Of a stretch of DNA of 64,000 nt, positions 12,438-23,572 are shown piece after piece. This stretch comes from Macrobrachium rosenbergii (lineage: Eukaryota; Arthropoda; Malacostraca; Decapoda; Palaemonidae), in NCBI RefSeq assembly GCF_040412425.1, contig NC_089795.1, positions 81,616,163-81,680,162 of the forward strand, written 5' to 3'. The position numbers were made by a program, and so were the translations under genes. Below the pieces are notes generated by a model. It made no database searches. It had not been told where the DNA came from and was given only the letters and a program-made list of their open reading frames with translations. Within the stretch, counting starts at the first letter, position 1. Each line of letters opens with the position of its first letter.

Positions 12438-12475
<38 letters not shown>
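12163..12475 (-). mobile_element. Possible Penelope-like terminal fragment between two (AAT)n tracts
   Basis: (AAT)n tracts at about 12166-12210 and 12439-12473 bound about 230 bp. On the minus strand this reads a TATA-like TATAATATATACACC (near 12310-12324), then about 40 nt later TGAACGCCAGTGCGCGTTTGA followed by AACGTC. The second block can fold as a 5-bp AACGC/GCGTT stem before GAAAC. Terminal repeats of Penelope-like elements carry a promoter and a hammerhead motif in this order. The identification is inference. Confidence 0.35.
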
Positions 12476-12476
<1 letters not shown>

Positions 12477-12799
12477 GTGGAAAGGGGTTAAGGTGAGATA
12501 AACAGCTAATGTGGATATAGATTTAATGATTCAGTATTCGTTCTTGGACAACTACTGACATTTGCTTTTACTGGTTGGATAAACTTTAAATCTTCCAATT
12601 CCGTAGTGGTGTTTCTGTACGCCTGCCTTCGCCAAAGCGTCTATTTGCATCATCAGGAAATGCAAGGATTTACTTCTTGTAGATGATTAAGGATCCCATT
12701 CTTCGTGTTCTTGGTAGTTCATTAACGTTGTATTATGCAGTAGTCTGATATCAAATCATTTCATCCATTGTATCCTACCCGCGCAGACGCGACAGTTAC

Positions 12800-12918
12800 A
12801 TTTGACGAGCGAGCGAGAGAGAGAGAGAGAGAGAGAGAGAATTTCTTTTACCTTACGAAGAATTCGTGGTCGGGGAGAAATGGCTGGAGAATTTTTCTGG
12901 ACACATTATGAAAAAGTG

Positions 12919-12974
<56 letters not shown>

Positions 12975-13056
12975 TTTGTTTTACCTTAAGAAGAATGTAC
13001 ATTCAGAGAGAAATGACTGTTGAATTTTTTTTAGGACATCAAAAAAAACATGTGTT

Positions 13057-13114
<58 letters not shown>
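12800..13114. repeat. (GA)n-spacer tandem array, 3 units
   Basis: (GA)n tracts at 12812-12840, 12921-12970 and 13061-13112 alternate with about 85-bp spacers that are copies of one another: TTTTACCTTA(C/A)GAAGAAT...GAGAAATG(G/A)CTG...GAATTTTT. The SSR and spacer were therefore duplicated as one unit. Confidence 0.88.
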
Positions 13115-13118
<4 letters not shown>

Positions 13119-14100
13119 GTGTTTCAATGCATAATAATGACGTTCTGCATAGACTTAGGCACTTCTCAGGACCAAAGCTGAAGGCAATTTGATATGCTTA
13201 TTGCACGCATACCCGGAAAGCGTTTTCACAAGCTTGGAACACGAAGCCTTTGTAAAGTTCTTCTCTGGTATTTCTTGAGGGATGTGCATCATTCATTTTC
13301 ATAACATTTCCCAAGTAATACTGTGAATATATATTGCACGAATAAGCTTTACGCTATTTTCCACTCGAATAAATTCGTCCAAGAATAAGCTACTCCATTT
13401 TCAGTACAGTCTGCATTGCTCAATTCCAAAAGTCTGCATGTAATTGATTTATAAAGCGATTACTGTCAGGTACAGATTGGTAATTCGCATATCTGAGCTC
13501 TTCATCAAGTCGGATCATTATTACAGTGATTAAGTAACGTTTGAAGGGTTTCGTTGATTAATTGCCTAAGATTTCATAATAATATTCCTGAGGAAGTTCC
13601 GTCTAACTTTGGGGTTGAGGGGAATTTCATTATAGATATGGAGAAACCATTATTTTGGGGTTTTTCTAAATAAATTTTGCTTTAGAAAGCCGTATAATCA
13701 TCTGTTGAAATGCAAGCATACATAACTCTTACAGATGCTGTTGATATCCTAAGATTGCATTAGATTTGTTAGTTATTTGGAGGTTTGCCCATACAATTAT
13801 TGCACTATTTTCATCAAATGCTTGTCATCGTTTATATCCATAACTCGGTTATATCCATAATTGTATCTGGGAAATACTGAGCACGTTTTACACACCAACT
13901 GTTAAGCCTGTTTTTGTAAAACCCCGTTACCTTGCTAGAAGAAAATATGTTTCCTCCAACGCAAGATTAAGTGCAGTATGTATTTCGTACATATTTTTTG
14001 TGAGTAACAGCGATGAGCTATAGATAATAAACTTACCGTTTAAACTTACAGTTGCCTTACAGGGGCTAGCTTCTCCTGTTGGTGGCCCCATAAAATATGC
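13115..14100. other. Unique sequence, no gene seen
   Basis: AT-rich, no microsatellite, no repeat family recognised and no substantial open frame. Confidence 0.4.
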
Positions 14101-14105
14101 AGAAT

Positions 14106-14621
14106 GTAGGCATTTACCTTGATAGAGCCTCGATGGCTCAGTTGGTTACAAAGAGCAGCCGGGACTTCCTCGTAGAGGTCTGTGGCGTGGGTTCAACTCG
14201 CAAGCCGGCTGATCAGAGAGGCAGACACTTTGCTATCCGTAGACATCCCGGGATTATATATGTAATCAATGGATAGGTTTGCTTAAAAGCAAATGGATGT
14301 TACAGACTGAATACACACACAAAACAAAGCCACTACAACACCTTCTAAAAAAAAACATAACAAACATCTCACACATCTCGAACGCTCGCCATACCCCACA
14401 ATAACTTCTCGCTGCTGGGAAGAAAGGGCGTTGGGTCTGGTATGATACAGCGAAACATACGTACCGGGTCTAAGCGATGTCAGGCAGGGCAGCCGATCGA
14501 GACCACAGGTTCACCCCAAAGCCAAATCAAAAGTCCTTCAAAAAAGGCATCGTTTACCCATACAAAAATGGGAATAAAGCACGTTAAAAGAAAAAGAAAG
14601 AAAGTAGGCATTTACCTTGAT
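14106..14621 (+). mobile_element. Full-length tRNA-derived SINE with 18-bp target duplication
   Basis: GTAGGCATTTACCTTGAT occurs perfectly at 14106-14123 and 14604-14621, bracketing 480 bp. The element starts AGAGCCTCGATGGCTCAGTTGG. TGGCTCAGTTGG fits the RNA polymerase III A box (TRGCNNAGYNGG) exactly. GGGTTCAACTCGC about 55 bp further fits the B box in 9 of 11 positions. The body has A-rich stretches and the 3' end is AAAAGAAAAAGAAAGAAA directly before the right duplication. This is target-primed reverse transcription by a LINE; the intact duplication suggests a fairly young insertion. At 480 bp it is long for a simple tRNA SINE. Confidence 0.88.
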
Positions 14622-14710
14622 CCGAACCTCGGAATGGTATGTGACGTCACGAGGTTCGGTACCTACCCTCTGGACCCTTTCTTATATTACAACATTATTT
14701 ACGATTGGCT

Positions 14711-14714
<4 letters not shown>

Positions 14715-14751
<37 letters not shown>

Positions 14752-14753
14752 CT
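14715..14753. repeat. (AAT)n microsatellite
   Basis: A pure run of about 13 AAT units shortly after the 14.1 kb SINE. Confidence 0.97.
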
Positions 14754-14759
14754 GGGATC

Positions 14760-16580
14760 TGTATCAGTTTCCGGGTCTATTTGAAAATGTAATGAATTTT
14801 CCCCTGACCTATAGCTCCACCCCTTCACAAAAATTCTTTGAGATCGGTCAGCAGTATTCGAAAACTGACAGACAGACAAGAAAGCAAGCAGGCAGACTCG
14901 GGCGCGTGAATAACTTACCGGAGGCAATGAACTCCAAGCACTGTAGACGTGAAAGCCATACTTGGAAAAGGCGTCTATGACTCTGTGTGAGGTTCGCCGC
15001 GATCAGAAACAAAATTTCCGCCCCATTTTCCATTCCTTTACAGTCCTTTTGGCCTTTCCCTAACTTCTGAGAAACCAAGAACAAGTTTTGATCTCCATGA
15101 ATATTTTAGGAGTTGCAATAAGGCATCTCATCGTGTAAAAAGTTAGAGGACGCGAAGAAGTTGAGCATCTGTTGATATTGAACAAAGTGGAGCAGCTTTA
15201 TGATTGTAAGGGAGTTGTTCTTGCAAGATTGCAATACTGTACTCGTTTTTGTCAAGGATTTTTTTTTTCTGGAGAACCGTACGCTGTAAAACATTATCAC
15301 AGTCATAGCATGTATTCGTTTTTTTAAATTCATTTTCCTTTTAGTATGGTCTTGGAAGTTTTCTCGGCAACCCGGATTGCCATTGATCATTTCTGCATAG
15401 GCCAAGCTATTTACAAAATACAGTTGTTTACAAAATGTATTTGAAACACAAGAAGAGACATTATCTAAGTAGTAGCTGATGTCACTCTTATCCACAGTTC
15501 ATTAGTTTCCCCTTTAGGAGAATTATTTTTTTTTTTTTTTACATAAATGAACCCAGAAATTGTCAGTTTCTGCAAAGAAACTTACAATTACACTTCAGGT
15601 GCTGAATCAAAGGTAACAAAATGAGTGGGAAAATATATCTTGTATTTTCAACTTTTTCCAGAAAGTCTCTTCGTATTTTGGTTTGCAATTATTCTTTACA
15701 ATAAAACAAATCATTTATTAATAGCATCCTAGAGCGTACCTTGAAGGCGAAATAGTATTTCCTTCCTGTAGAATCCTGGTCCTGTGCCATAAGTTAGTAT
15801 GACTGCACGATTTATTGGGTATGCATAAAGGTCATAAAGACACAGTGCCGATACATTCTCCGTAGAATGTGTAGATTTGTCATATATCAGTGGTGCTTTT
15901 ATCCCATGAAAAGTGGACGTTCATTGAAACACGAAAGCAAGCTCTGTTTACTGAAAAGGGAGTTTAATTATTTCAGTCCACAGTAAGAAAATCCTTGTAT
16001 AAATTTTAAAGCTGAGTTCAATATTTATGACGAAGTTAAGACGAAAGCTATGATTTAAAATCAGTATTCCAGGAGAGGCCTCATTGTGCATAATAAGTCT
16101 TGCAACGATTAGGAAAAAGAGAAAAGAAAGTAATCAGGCTTATTTTCTCATCGCGATTTTTTGACAACTCCGAAGAACGATAACCTTCACGCACCAGACG
16201 GGACGTCAGGGGAGAGTGAAAGGGTTCATCTCGGAGTAAAAGAGGCTTGTAATGCGTTCCATGACCCGAAAAAAGACGCACAAAGGACACGACGTCGTCA
16301 CACTTGTTGAGGACAATATCAGCCAACATCGTACGCAGGGGAAACCTTAGTGAAAGTGGTAGTGGATTTATCGTATGTTCTGCGATTTTTCTTCTTTTCG
16401 TATCTTCGCTTGAAATTGAATGAAATTTATTTTGAAGTTAATTATATGCATATGTACATACACACAGACCTTCATGTACTTAACATATGTACTGTATATG
16501 TATATATATGATATATACTGTATATATATATTTATATATATGTATATGTATTTGACATTTTTATCACTGTGATTTATATA
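14760..16580. other. Unique sequence, no gene seen
   Basis: Contains the longest frame that avoids microsatellites (15106-15495, minus, 129 codons, GTG at its 5' end) and another at 16081-16329 (minus). Neither has a recognisable domain, repeat or signal sequence, so I treat both as chance. Confidence 0.4.
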
Positions 16581-16583
16581 GTT

Positions 16584-16732
16584 AATCATGACTACAAATG
16601 TTGATATCAAATTCACGCTACCTGGGAATATCCCCGATGGGGAATTATAAATTCCCCTTCGGTGATAATCCCCTTCGGGGATATTCCTGAGGAAGAGAAT
16701 TTGATATTAAGCGACATTTTTAGCTTCATGAT
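16584..16732. repeat. Foldback element between (AT)n tracts
   Basis: Nested inverted pairs are AATCATGACTACAAATGT with ACATTTTTAGCTTCATGATT, TTGATATCAAATTC (16601-16614) with GAATTTGATATTAA (16697-16710), and GGGAATATCCCCGA with the facing TTCGGGGATATTCC. A small inner hairpin, GGGGAATTATAAATTCCCC, lies at about 16639-16657. TA-rich tracts lie at about 16500-16555 on the left and 16743-16813 on the right. Confidence 0.85.
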
Positions 16733-16742
16733 TATGATTATG

Positions 16743-16769
16743 TATATATATATGTATTATATATATATA

Positions 16770-16813
<44 letters not shown>
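16743..16813. repeat. (AT)n microsatellite
   Basis: TA run with a few ATTA interruptions, forming the right border of the 16.6 kb foldback. Confidence 0.95.
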
Positions 16814-16815
<2 letters not shown>

Positions 16816-17136
16816 TGTATTTATGACTCAGTGTCAGGGAACTCATATAAGTCCCCGATTTCTTCACACTTCCAGAACCCGCTTGTCACTTCAAAGGCTT
16901 GAAACCAAGCGAAAAATATTTGAAGGAAACTCAACCCACTTGGTGGAGTTTCTTCATATGTCCTTCACCTGGGATGAGGCTTAGGAATGAAGAGCGTTTT
17001 CCAAAGAAGTCACTGAGATCGTTGGAAATAAATATAGATCTGGTAAGAGTGAGCGGTAGGTCCGGGGTATAGATTATGACTACCTCCAATAATGGTCAGG
17101 TTCCTCAATGAAATCAAACAACGGTAATGCCACGTC

Positions 17137-17139
<3 letters not shown>

Positions 17140-17211
<72 letters not shown>

Positions 17212-17267
17212 TATACACATATATATGCTTGTGTTGCATGTATTCTATGTTTCTTTTTTGTATATAT

Positions 17268-17310
<43 letters not shown>

Positions 17311-17312
17311 TA
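17140..17312. repeat. (CT)n and (AT)n compound microsatellite
   Basis: (CT)n at 17140-17169 passes directly into (AT)n. A short unique spacer at about 17225-17262 separates this from a second (AT)n. Confidence 0.95.
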
Positions 17313-17715
17313 TATAGATATATGCTCTATACATATACACAGTATACATATGTATGTATATATGTATGTAAGTATTCCACCATACTTTTTCTTTGCTATG
17401 TATAGGGTTTCGCGCCAGACATGGCAGGGCCCTGTCTCTTGGGATGAGTTTGTTAACCCCACGACTTTGCCTTGACTGCAGCAGACTCAGCTGCATTCCC
17501 ATGATTGAAATGTGATTTAGATAACCAACTCGACTTGCCTCATCGAACCTGATTTTCTTACGACGAAACCAGCTCTGAATATTTCGCTCTGAAGAGAGGA
17601 ATCAAAGGTCATTGTCGGAGTCTTGAGTGGCTCTCGTTTCTTTGACCGAACCGAACTGAAATGGGAGTTTATTGGACATCGATCGCGAATAGTTTCGTGA
17701 TTGTAAGTTGTCTCC

Positions 17716-17965
17716 TTCTTTGCGGCGTCCCTCTGGCCCGTAGCTGCAACCCCTTTCATTCCTTGGACTTTACCTTAATTCGTATCTTCTTTCTTCCATC
17801 TTACTTTCCAGCCTCGCTTAACAATTGATTCATAGCGCAACTGCGAGGTTTTCCTCCTGTTACACCTTTCAAACCTTTTTGCCCCTAATTTTCCTATAGC
17901 GCTGAATAACCTCATAGGTCCCAGCGCTTAGCCTTTGGCCTAAATTTTATATCCCATTCCGTTCT
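17716..17965 (+). mobile_element. Family A interspersed repeat (copy 4, 5'-truncated)
   Basis: Begins at the TTTGCGGCGTCCC block and lacks the 5' hairpin segment. The rest is collinear with the other copies and ends CCCAGCGCTTAGCC...TATATCCCATTCC. Confidence 0.85.
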
Positions 17966-18570
17966 AAGTAATCCATTAGAAAGAGAATATGAAATCTGGT
18001 TAATGTTATTAATAGTTTTTATTAATATTATCCGCAGTTAGTTCGCATTCATACGGAATAAGTACAACGACCATCAAGTTTTAACTGAGAGCCCTTCAGT
18101 AATTATTTGAGATATCGTGTTAGCAGTTATTGCGTAATCTCCCTCCAAGTTTGTTGATGGAGGTAAGAAGAGCAAACTGAGGAATGAAAGCGCAGCTAAA
18201 CAATATAGTTTTACATACGATTAAGTCTGCAGGTTTTATATTATATAGTTTACTAAAACTATACAAGGTGTATGATAGACTCTGCTGTATATCAAAATTT
18301 ATATTATAAAATTCCTAAAAAAACACGTAGTTAATGGAATAGGTGTTTGACAGAATCTGCTTTATGTCAAAAATATAAGGAAGTATGAAAAAGGGCTACG
18401 GAGTTCCAGTAAGTATTGATAACATCGTAAGTTATTCCTTGAAGACAAGATGGAGGGAGTAGGGTGATTAAGATAGTTGGCGAGTAGAGGGATGGTGGTG
18501 ACAGCGCTGCTAATGTATTAAAGACAAAGTACGTCGAAAACAGGAGTAGGATTGATAACCGGGTCCCTTA
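17966..18570. other. Unique sequence, no gene seen
   Basis: AT-rich. A short local duplication (TGATAGACTCTGCT...ATATCAAAA near 18280 and TGACAGAATCTGCT...ATGTCAAAA near 18350) is the only structure seen. Confidence 0.4.
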
Positions 18571-18877
18571 GGGGCAGGTAGTGCCATCAGTGCACCACAC
18601 TTGGTGCATTGTAGGCATAACTAGAGAACTCTGCAGCGTCCATTCGGCCCCTAGGAAACATCTTTCATTCTTTTTACTGTGTCGCCGTTCATATTCCCTT
18701 TCTTTCCTCTTACTTTACACACTCTCCTAACAATCGCCCCATAGTGCAACTGCGAGGTCTTCCTCCTGTTACACCTTTCAAACCTTCTTTACTCTCAACT
18801 TCCCTTTCAGGGCTGAATAACCTCGCACGTCCCAGCGCTTCGTCATTGGCCTAAATTTTATATTCTATTCCATTCCG
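18571..18877 (+). mobile_element. Family A interspersed repeat (copy 5)
   Basis: Full-length copy starting GGGGCAGGTAGTGCCATCAG and ending TATTCTATTCCATTCCG, about 85 percent like its neighbours by eye. Confidence 0.85.
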
Positions 18878-19147
18878 ATGATAACCGAGGGAACGGGAGA
18901 GAGTGGAAGAGTGGGGCGGGAAGATGGGCCGGTGTTAAGAGTAAGGCAAACCAAAAGAACGAGGCCTTTTCCTCGTCCGACATCGCACTGAACGCAACCG
19001 CATGCCCTTGAAATCGATCAGACGCGGATGTAAACAAATACAAGAGCGGGAGCCTCCCGCTTACCTTTCAAAAAAAGAAACAATGGAGAGTGCAGTGGGC
19101 GGGCGGAAATGCGCTAAGATCTCATCTCTACTAAAGCGTAAGCTGCA

Positions 19148-19148
<1 letters not shown>

Positions 19149-19199
<51 letters not shown>

Positions 19200-19318
19200 A
19201 TTTCTACAACATGTTATGTCATGCCTGTATACCATTTTATCCCATTGCCATAAATGGGGTCACATACATACACCTCTCTCTCTCTCTCTCTCTCTGTAGT
19301 CAAATGTTTACATTCCTC

Positions 19319-19371
<53 letters not shown>

Positions 19372-19760
19372 GTCAAACGTTTACATTCCCGGCTCAGCTG
19401 ATGATACCTACGTCTCTCTCTCTCTCTCTCTCTCTGTAGTCAAACGTTTGTTTACATTCCCGGCTCAGCTGATGATACCTACGTCCCCCTCCCCAACTGT
19501 ACAGTCAAACATTTATCCCGGCTCATGCCTGATGATACCATTTTATCTCATTGTCTCTCTGTCTCTCACATACATCTCTCTCTGTGTGTGTGTGTGTGTG
19601 TAGTGAAACGTTTACATTCTGGCTCAGCTAATGATACCTACAACTGTGTTCCCAACCTTTACATCTCTGGGCTCAGCTGATGATACCCTCTCTCCCCTCT
19701 CTCTGCAGTGAAACATTATTTACATTCCGGCTCAGCTGATGATACTTACGCTTCACAGCT
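19149..19760. repeat. (CT)n-spacer tandem array, about 6-7 units
   Basis: CT microsatellites of varied length alternate with copies of a 50-60 bp spacer: TGTAGTCAAACGTTTACATT, then CCCGGCTCAGCTGATGATACC, then TACGTC. One unit carries (TG)n in place of (CT)n (about 19584-19602). The SSR length differs from unit to unit while the spacer is conserved. Confidence 0.9.
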
Positions 19761-19855
19761 GCAGTACACCTCATATCCGTTTCTATAAATAGCTACCTAT
19801 CCGGCAGCATACTTGCATGTACTTATTGGCAACATTTGCCCTTCTGGCACATCGT

Positions 19856-20158
19856 GGGGTTAGTGCCGTCAGTGGACCTCGCGCTGTGCACTGTAGGCAT
19901 TACTTAAGGTTCTTTGCAGCGTCCCTTCGGCCCCTAGCTGCAACTCCTTCCATTCCCTTTTATTGTAACTCCGTTAATATTATTTTCCTTTCATCATACT
20001 TTCCACCGTCTCCTAACAATTGTTTCAGTGCAACTGCGAGGTTTTCCTCCTGTTACACCTTTAAAAAAATGTTTGCTCTAATTTCCCTTTCAGCGCTGAA
20101 TGACCTCATAGGTCCTAGCGCTTGGCCTTAGGCCTAAACTTTATATTCCATTCCATTT
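19856..20158 (+). mobile_element. Family A interspersed repeat (copy 6)
   Basis: Full-length copy with GTGCCGTCAG...TGTGCACTGTAGGCATTAC at the left and CGCTGAATGACCTCATAGG...ATTCCATTCCA at the right. The 104-codon frame at 19817-20131 merely crosses it. Confidence 0.87.
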
Positions 20159-20521
20159 GCCCCCCTAGCATCATTACGTCTGCTTTGTTGGTTGATAAAA
20201 CTTGCAACCCAGACATTTTTGCCATTGCGTATCTGATAAACAAATTTGTCTGTATTGAACCGATTCTTACTGTCTCCATTTGCTTGTTATTGGAGCTGAT
20301 TTTAATAGCTGCTTTATTGAATAACAAACTTGAACTTCAAGTCAATTGCTCACTGGCCAATGTAGGTGGGTTCCGCATGAATAGGGGTTTATCTTTTGAG
20401 TAATAGTCCACTGTTTGAGTTGAAACGTACAGTGTTTGCAGTCTTGTGTTACTGCCACGTAGCTTAGTTTGCATTTCTGTTAGCTGGAGCCATTTTTCTT
20501 TCTTCATTTCTCCATTTTTAG

Positions 20522-20904
20522 TTTTCTTTGAAAACTATTGTGCCGGCTTTGTCTGTCCGTCCGCACTTTATTCTGTCCGCATTTTTTCTGTCCGTCTCAA
20601 ATCTTAAATTACTATTAGAGGCTGCAAATTGCATATGTTGATCATCCACCCTCCAATCATCAAACATACCAAATTGCATCCCTCTAGTTTTAGCAGATTT
20701 TATTTTATTTAAGGTTAAAGTTAGCCATTATCGTGTTTCTGGCAACGATGTAGGATAGACCACCATAGGGCCATGGTTAAAGTTTCATGGGCCGCGGCTA
20801 ATACAGCATTATACCAAGACCACCGAAAGATATATATATTTTCGGTGGCCTTGAGTATGCGCTGTAGCGGGTGTACAGAAAACTCGATTGCGCCGAAGAA
20901 ACTT
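20522..20904 (+). mobile_element. Family C hairpin-rich repeat (copy 1)
   Basis: Starts GTTTTCTTTGAAAACTATTG, then GCCGGCTTTGTCTGTCCGTCC, a central inverted repeat (GGCTGCAAATTG...AAATTGCATCCCTC), a second hairpin near 20818-20850 (CCACCGAAAGATA...TTTTCGGTGG), and ends GTACAGAAAACTCGATTGCG CCGAAGAAAC. The other copies are at 24432-24815 (minus) and 37725-38072. It is non-coding. Confidence 0.85.
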
Positions 20905-20929
20905 GTTTATATTTGTGAAAAATCTTAGT

Positions 20930-21400
20930 ATCTAATGCCAACGCTTTCAAGTCAGTCCACTAATGAATATTCAGCTAAAGGAAACGGCTGCAGTTTACCT
21001 CCGCCGAGTAGAGTGGCGTCAAACAATTTGCATCCTTGGTGTTCCTCAAAATATCCACCAGCTATAGTATATTTTGCCAGTGAATGTATAAGCTTAATCT
21101 GTGGCGAAAGAAGACTTAACAGGTATTGTCGAATTGCTTCATTTTGCCTTTGACGGGTTCTATGAATATTTATGAATCCTTGGCAGCTGGTAATTTTCCG
21201 TGCAATTTCTACTGTCATTTTCCGACGGGTTATTGGAGTCCAGAAGCGAGGGCTTCAGTTTGTGCTTTTTGTATATGATGGGACTTATCCATAATCTGTT
21301 ACTTGTTTTACAATTTTCATGGATGTAATTATCGATTAATTTGGTTTTATTATAGCTTGTGTACATTCATGGTTTTTTAAGTGAATAATTTTCTTAGTAT
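20930..21400. other. Unique sequence with an unassigned frame
   Basis: The minus frame at 20952-21218 (88 codons, ATG start) has mixed composition and lies outside microsatellites, but no motif I recognise. No flanking splice sites or promoter support it. Confidence 0.25.
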
Positions 21401-21418
21401 ATTCAGACGCGCAGATAA

Positions 21419-21421
21419 TGA

Positions 21422-21459
<38 letters not shown>

Positions 21460-21550
21460 TTATATTTGTGTATATTGATGCGAGTATGTAAATGTATATA
21501 TTTGTGCATCAGGTTTATATATGTATATATATACGGCATATATATGATTA
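21419..21550. repeat. (AT)n microsatellites, interrupted
   Basis: TA-rich tracts with intervening GTGTATATTGATGCG and GTGCATCAGG sequence. The phrase GCGCATCAGGTTT / GTGCATCAGGTTT occurs twice, about 80 bp apart. Confidence 0.9.
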
Positions 21551-21804
21551 TATATTATAAATATGTGTTTGTATTTATATATATTTGCGCATCAGGTTTT
21601 CATAATACAAATAAATACTTTCTCACTCATCTGATCAACATATTTGTTAAATGAAATCCATAATGAAATCTATCTTGTGCAATTCGTATTAGGTGCAGTT
21701 TTCACACAAACCAGATCATTATATTTCTGTTTCTCAGCACAGGATGTAACTTCAGTTTCGTAGGCTTGATTATTCCTAGCAGTGGCAGGTATGTGCAAAA
21801 CGTC

Positions 21805-22072
21805 AGGTACCTGCACTGTCCTAAATGGAACACTGCAGTACCTGCAAAAATACAAAACTGAGAAAAATGGTATATACTGCTTTTTTCCTTGCCTTTCTAC
21901 TGATTTTGCAGATACTGCAAACGGGACTCCATAAATGAAGCATTGAAGAATCATTCTGAAACTACACTAACTCGGGCATTTAGTGTTTCACGATCCCAAT
22001 AGATGGCATATCTCAATTTCAAAAATTTTGCAGATACTGCAGTTTTCCATTTTAGGGAAGTGTAGGTGCCTC
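21805..22072 (-). mobile_element. Family D terminal-inverted-repeat element (copy 2)
   Basis: Inverted copy of the element at 6.3 kb. The inner TIRs CCTAAATGGAACACTGCAG and CTGCAGTTTTCCATTTTAGG pair, and the interior (GAATCATTCTGAAACTACAC, GGCATATCTCAATTTC) matches copy 1 in reverse complement. The inversion extends about 12 bp beyond CCCTAAAATGG into AGGTACCTGCACT / AAGTGTAGGTGCCT, where it differs from copy 1. Confidence 0.82.
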
Positions 22073-22084
22073 AGAGTCCATAAG

Positions 22085-22376
22085 CTAGTTCCTCGTTGGG
22101 AGGGTGGGTACCGTTCTCAGCCAGCACTCTGCTGGCCCCGTGTTCGAATCTCCGACCGGCCAATGAAGAGTTAGAGGAATTTATTTCTGGTGATAGAAAT
22201 TCATTTCTTGCTATAATGTGGTTCGGATTCCACAATAAGCTGTAGATCCCGTTGCTAGGTAACCAACTGGTTCTTAGCCGCGTAAAATAAGTCTAATCCT
22301 TCGGGCCAGCCCTAGGAGAGCTGTTAATCAGCTCAGTGGTCTGGTTAAACTAAGATATACTTAATTTTTACCTTGA
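22085..22376 (+). mobile_element. Family B tRNA-derived SINE (copy 1)
   Basis: The head has AGCACTCTGCTGGCCCCGTG then TTCGAATCTCCGACCGGCC, a good RNA polymerase III B box (GTTCGAATCTCC). The body is the conserved ATAATGTGGTTCGGATTCCA / CAATAAGCTGTAG / GTTGCTAGGTAACCA / GGGCCAGCCCTAGGAGAGCT block, ending ATATACTTAATTTTT. It lies just after family D copy 2. No clear target duplication was seen. Confidence 0.85.
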
Positions 22377-22379
22377 AAT

Positions 22380-23340
22380 GACTCTTTACCTTTGATATTT
22401 TCGGATATCCGTTTCGTATTGATTTAGAGATCTCTGCTGTCATCTTTAGGGGAATGTGTTAAGAACTGATATGACTTCAGCGCAGCAAAACAATAATTTC
22501 AATCTGCTTGGTTCTTGTCCCCGCCTTCTGATCTCCATATGATATGACGCACTATTCGTACAGATAATGAGCATTTGGCCAGGTTTTACAAGTGTAATGT
22601 TGTAATAAGTGATCATGGTGTTTAGTGACACCAGGTGACAAATCAAACCTTGCAAGCAAATAAAAAGTGACTTTTCTTCGTGATGCGAGAGCCACAGTGA
22701 GCTCTTGTAACCAAAGAGATCGTCCGGTTTATTCCTGTAGCCTTGTACATTTTGATCGTTCATCTACATGTGCTGCTATATACTTATTTAGTTCCTTCAA
22801 AAACCTAACTATTTTATCTTCTACTTTCAAGATATGTTTAAATTCTGGTTTACCAATTTTTTTGAAACTTTCTTTCGTCGTTGGGAATCATCTCCATTTT
22901 TTGTTTATGTAACCTTCTTTATCTAGAATGACAGTACCTTTACCCTTATCATGCTTAATAATTATCAAGCAAATAAATAAGATTATATAATCAAAACGGA
23001 GCTGATTCTCAATGACGCAAGAAAGTTTTAAAAAATTGGAAAACCAGAATTTAAATATATCTTTAAAGTAGATCAAATAATATGTTCTTAAAGGAATTAA
23101 ATACCGAGAATATTATTAATAAATATATACTTATGTCTATCCACATGTACCCTGACTTAATAAGACGATTTTAGTATAACTTTATTGTCGCCTGAAGCTA
23201 AATTTAAAAAATCTTTAATCTTCAAAAATGAAGAAAACGAGGCTGAACAGTTATACCTCCCCCTACATAAAATGAACGTGTCCATTTCTCAAACAGGTTA
23301 GCGGGAAGCTGCATATTTATCGTTACTCTAATGGATTGGT
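22380..23340. other. Unique sequence, no gene seen
   Basis: AT-rich with two antiparallel frames around 22446-22912. A segment with AATTCTGGTTTACCAATTTTT near 22840-22862 is inverted relative to GGAAAACCAGAATTTAAATAT near 23038-23057, so an old inverted duplication may lie here. Confidence 0.35.
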
Positions 23341-23572
23341 AGGAAGCATTATCCTGAATAAATGAATGACGCCGGCACCACGGCTGTTATTCCATTAGAA
23401 TGTAGATTAGACTGCATAACGACCCTTTGTCTACCAAATTCATCCAATGATTAACAGCTCGCTGGCGAGTGACAGGCGCGCCCTCATTTGACAGCCCAGC
23501 GCGAATAACCACTTGCAATATGGTTGCTTAGTGCAAAGCGAAGTAGAAAACATACACACATACATACACGCC

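Noticed and set aside
14124..14215. Possible functional tRNA gene
   Set aside because: A and B boxes are present, but the cloverleaf does not close, and the segment is the head of a SINE bounded by target duplications.
15106..15495. 129-codon minus frame outside SSRs
   Set aside because: GTG start, no domain, signal peptide, splice sites or repeat homology; the length is compatible with chance in 64 kb.
20952..21218. 88-codon minus frame with balanced composition
   Set aside because: The most protein-like orphan frame, but without exon boundaries, promoter or a recognised motif. Kept only as an unassigned note.
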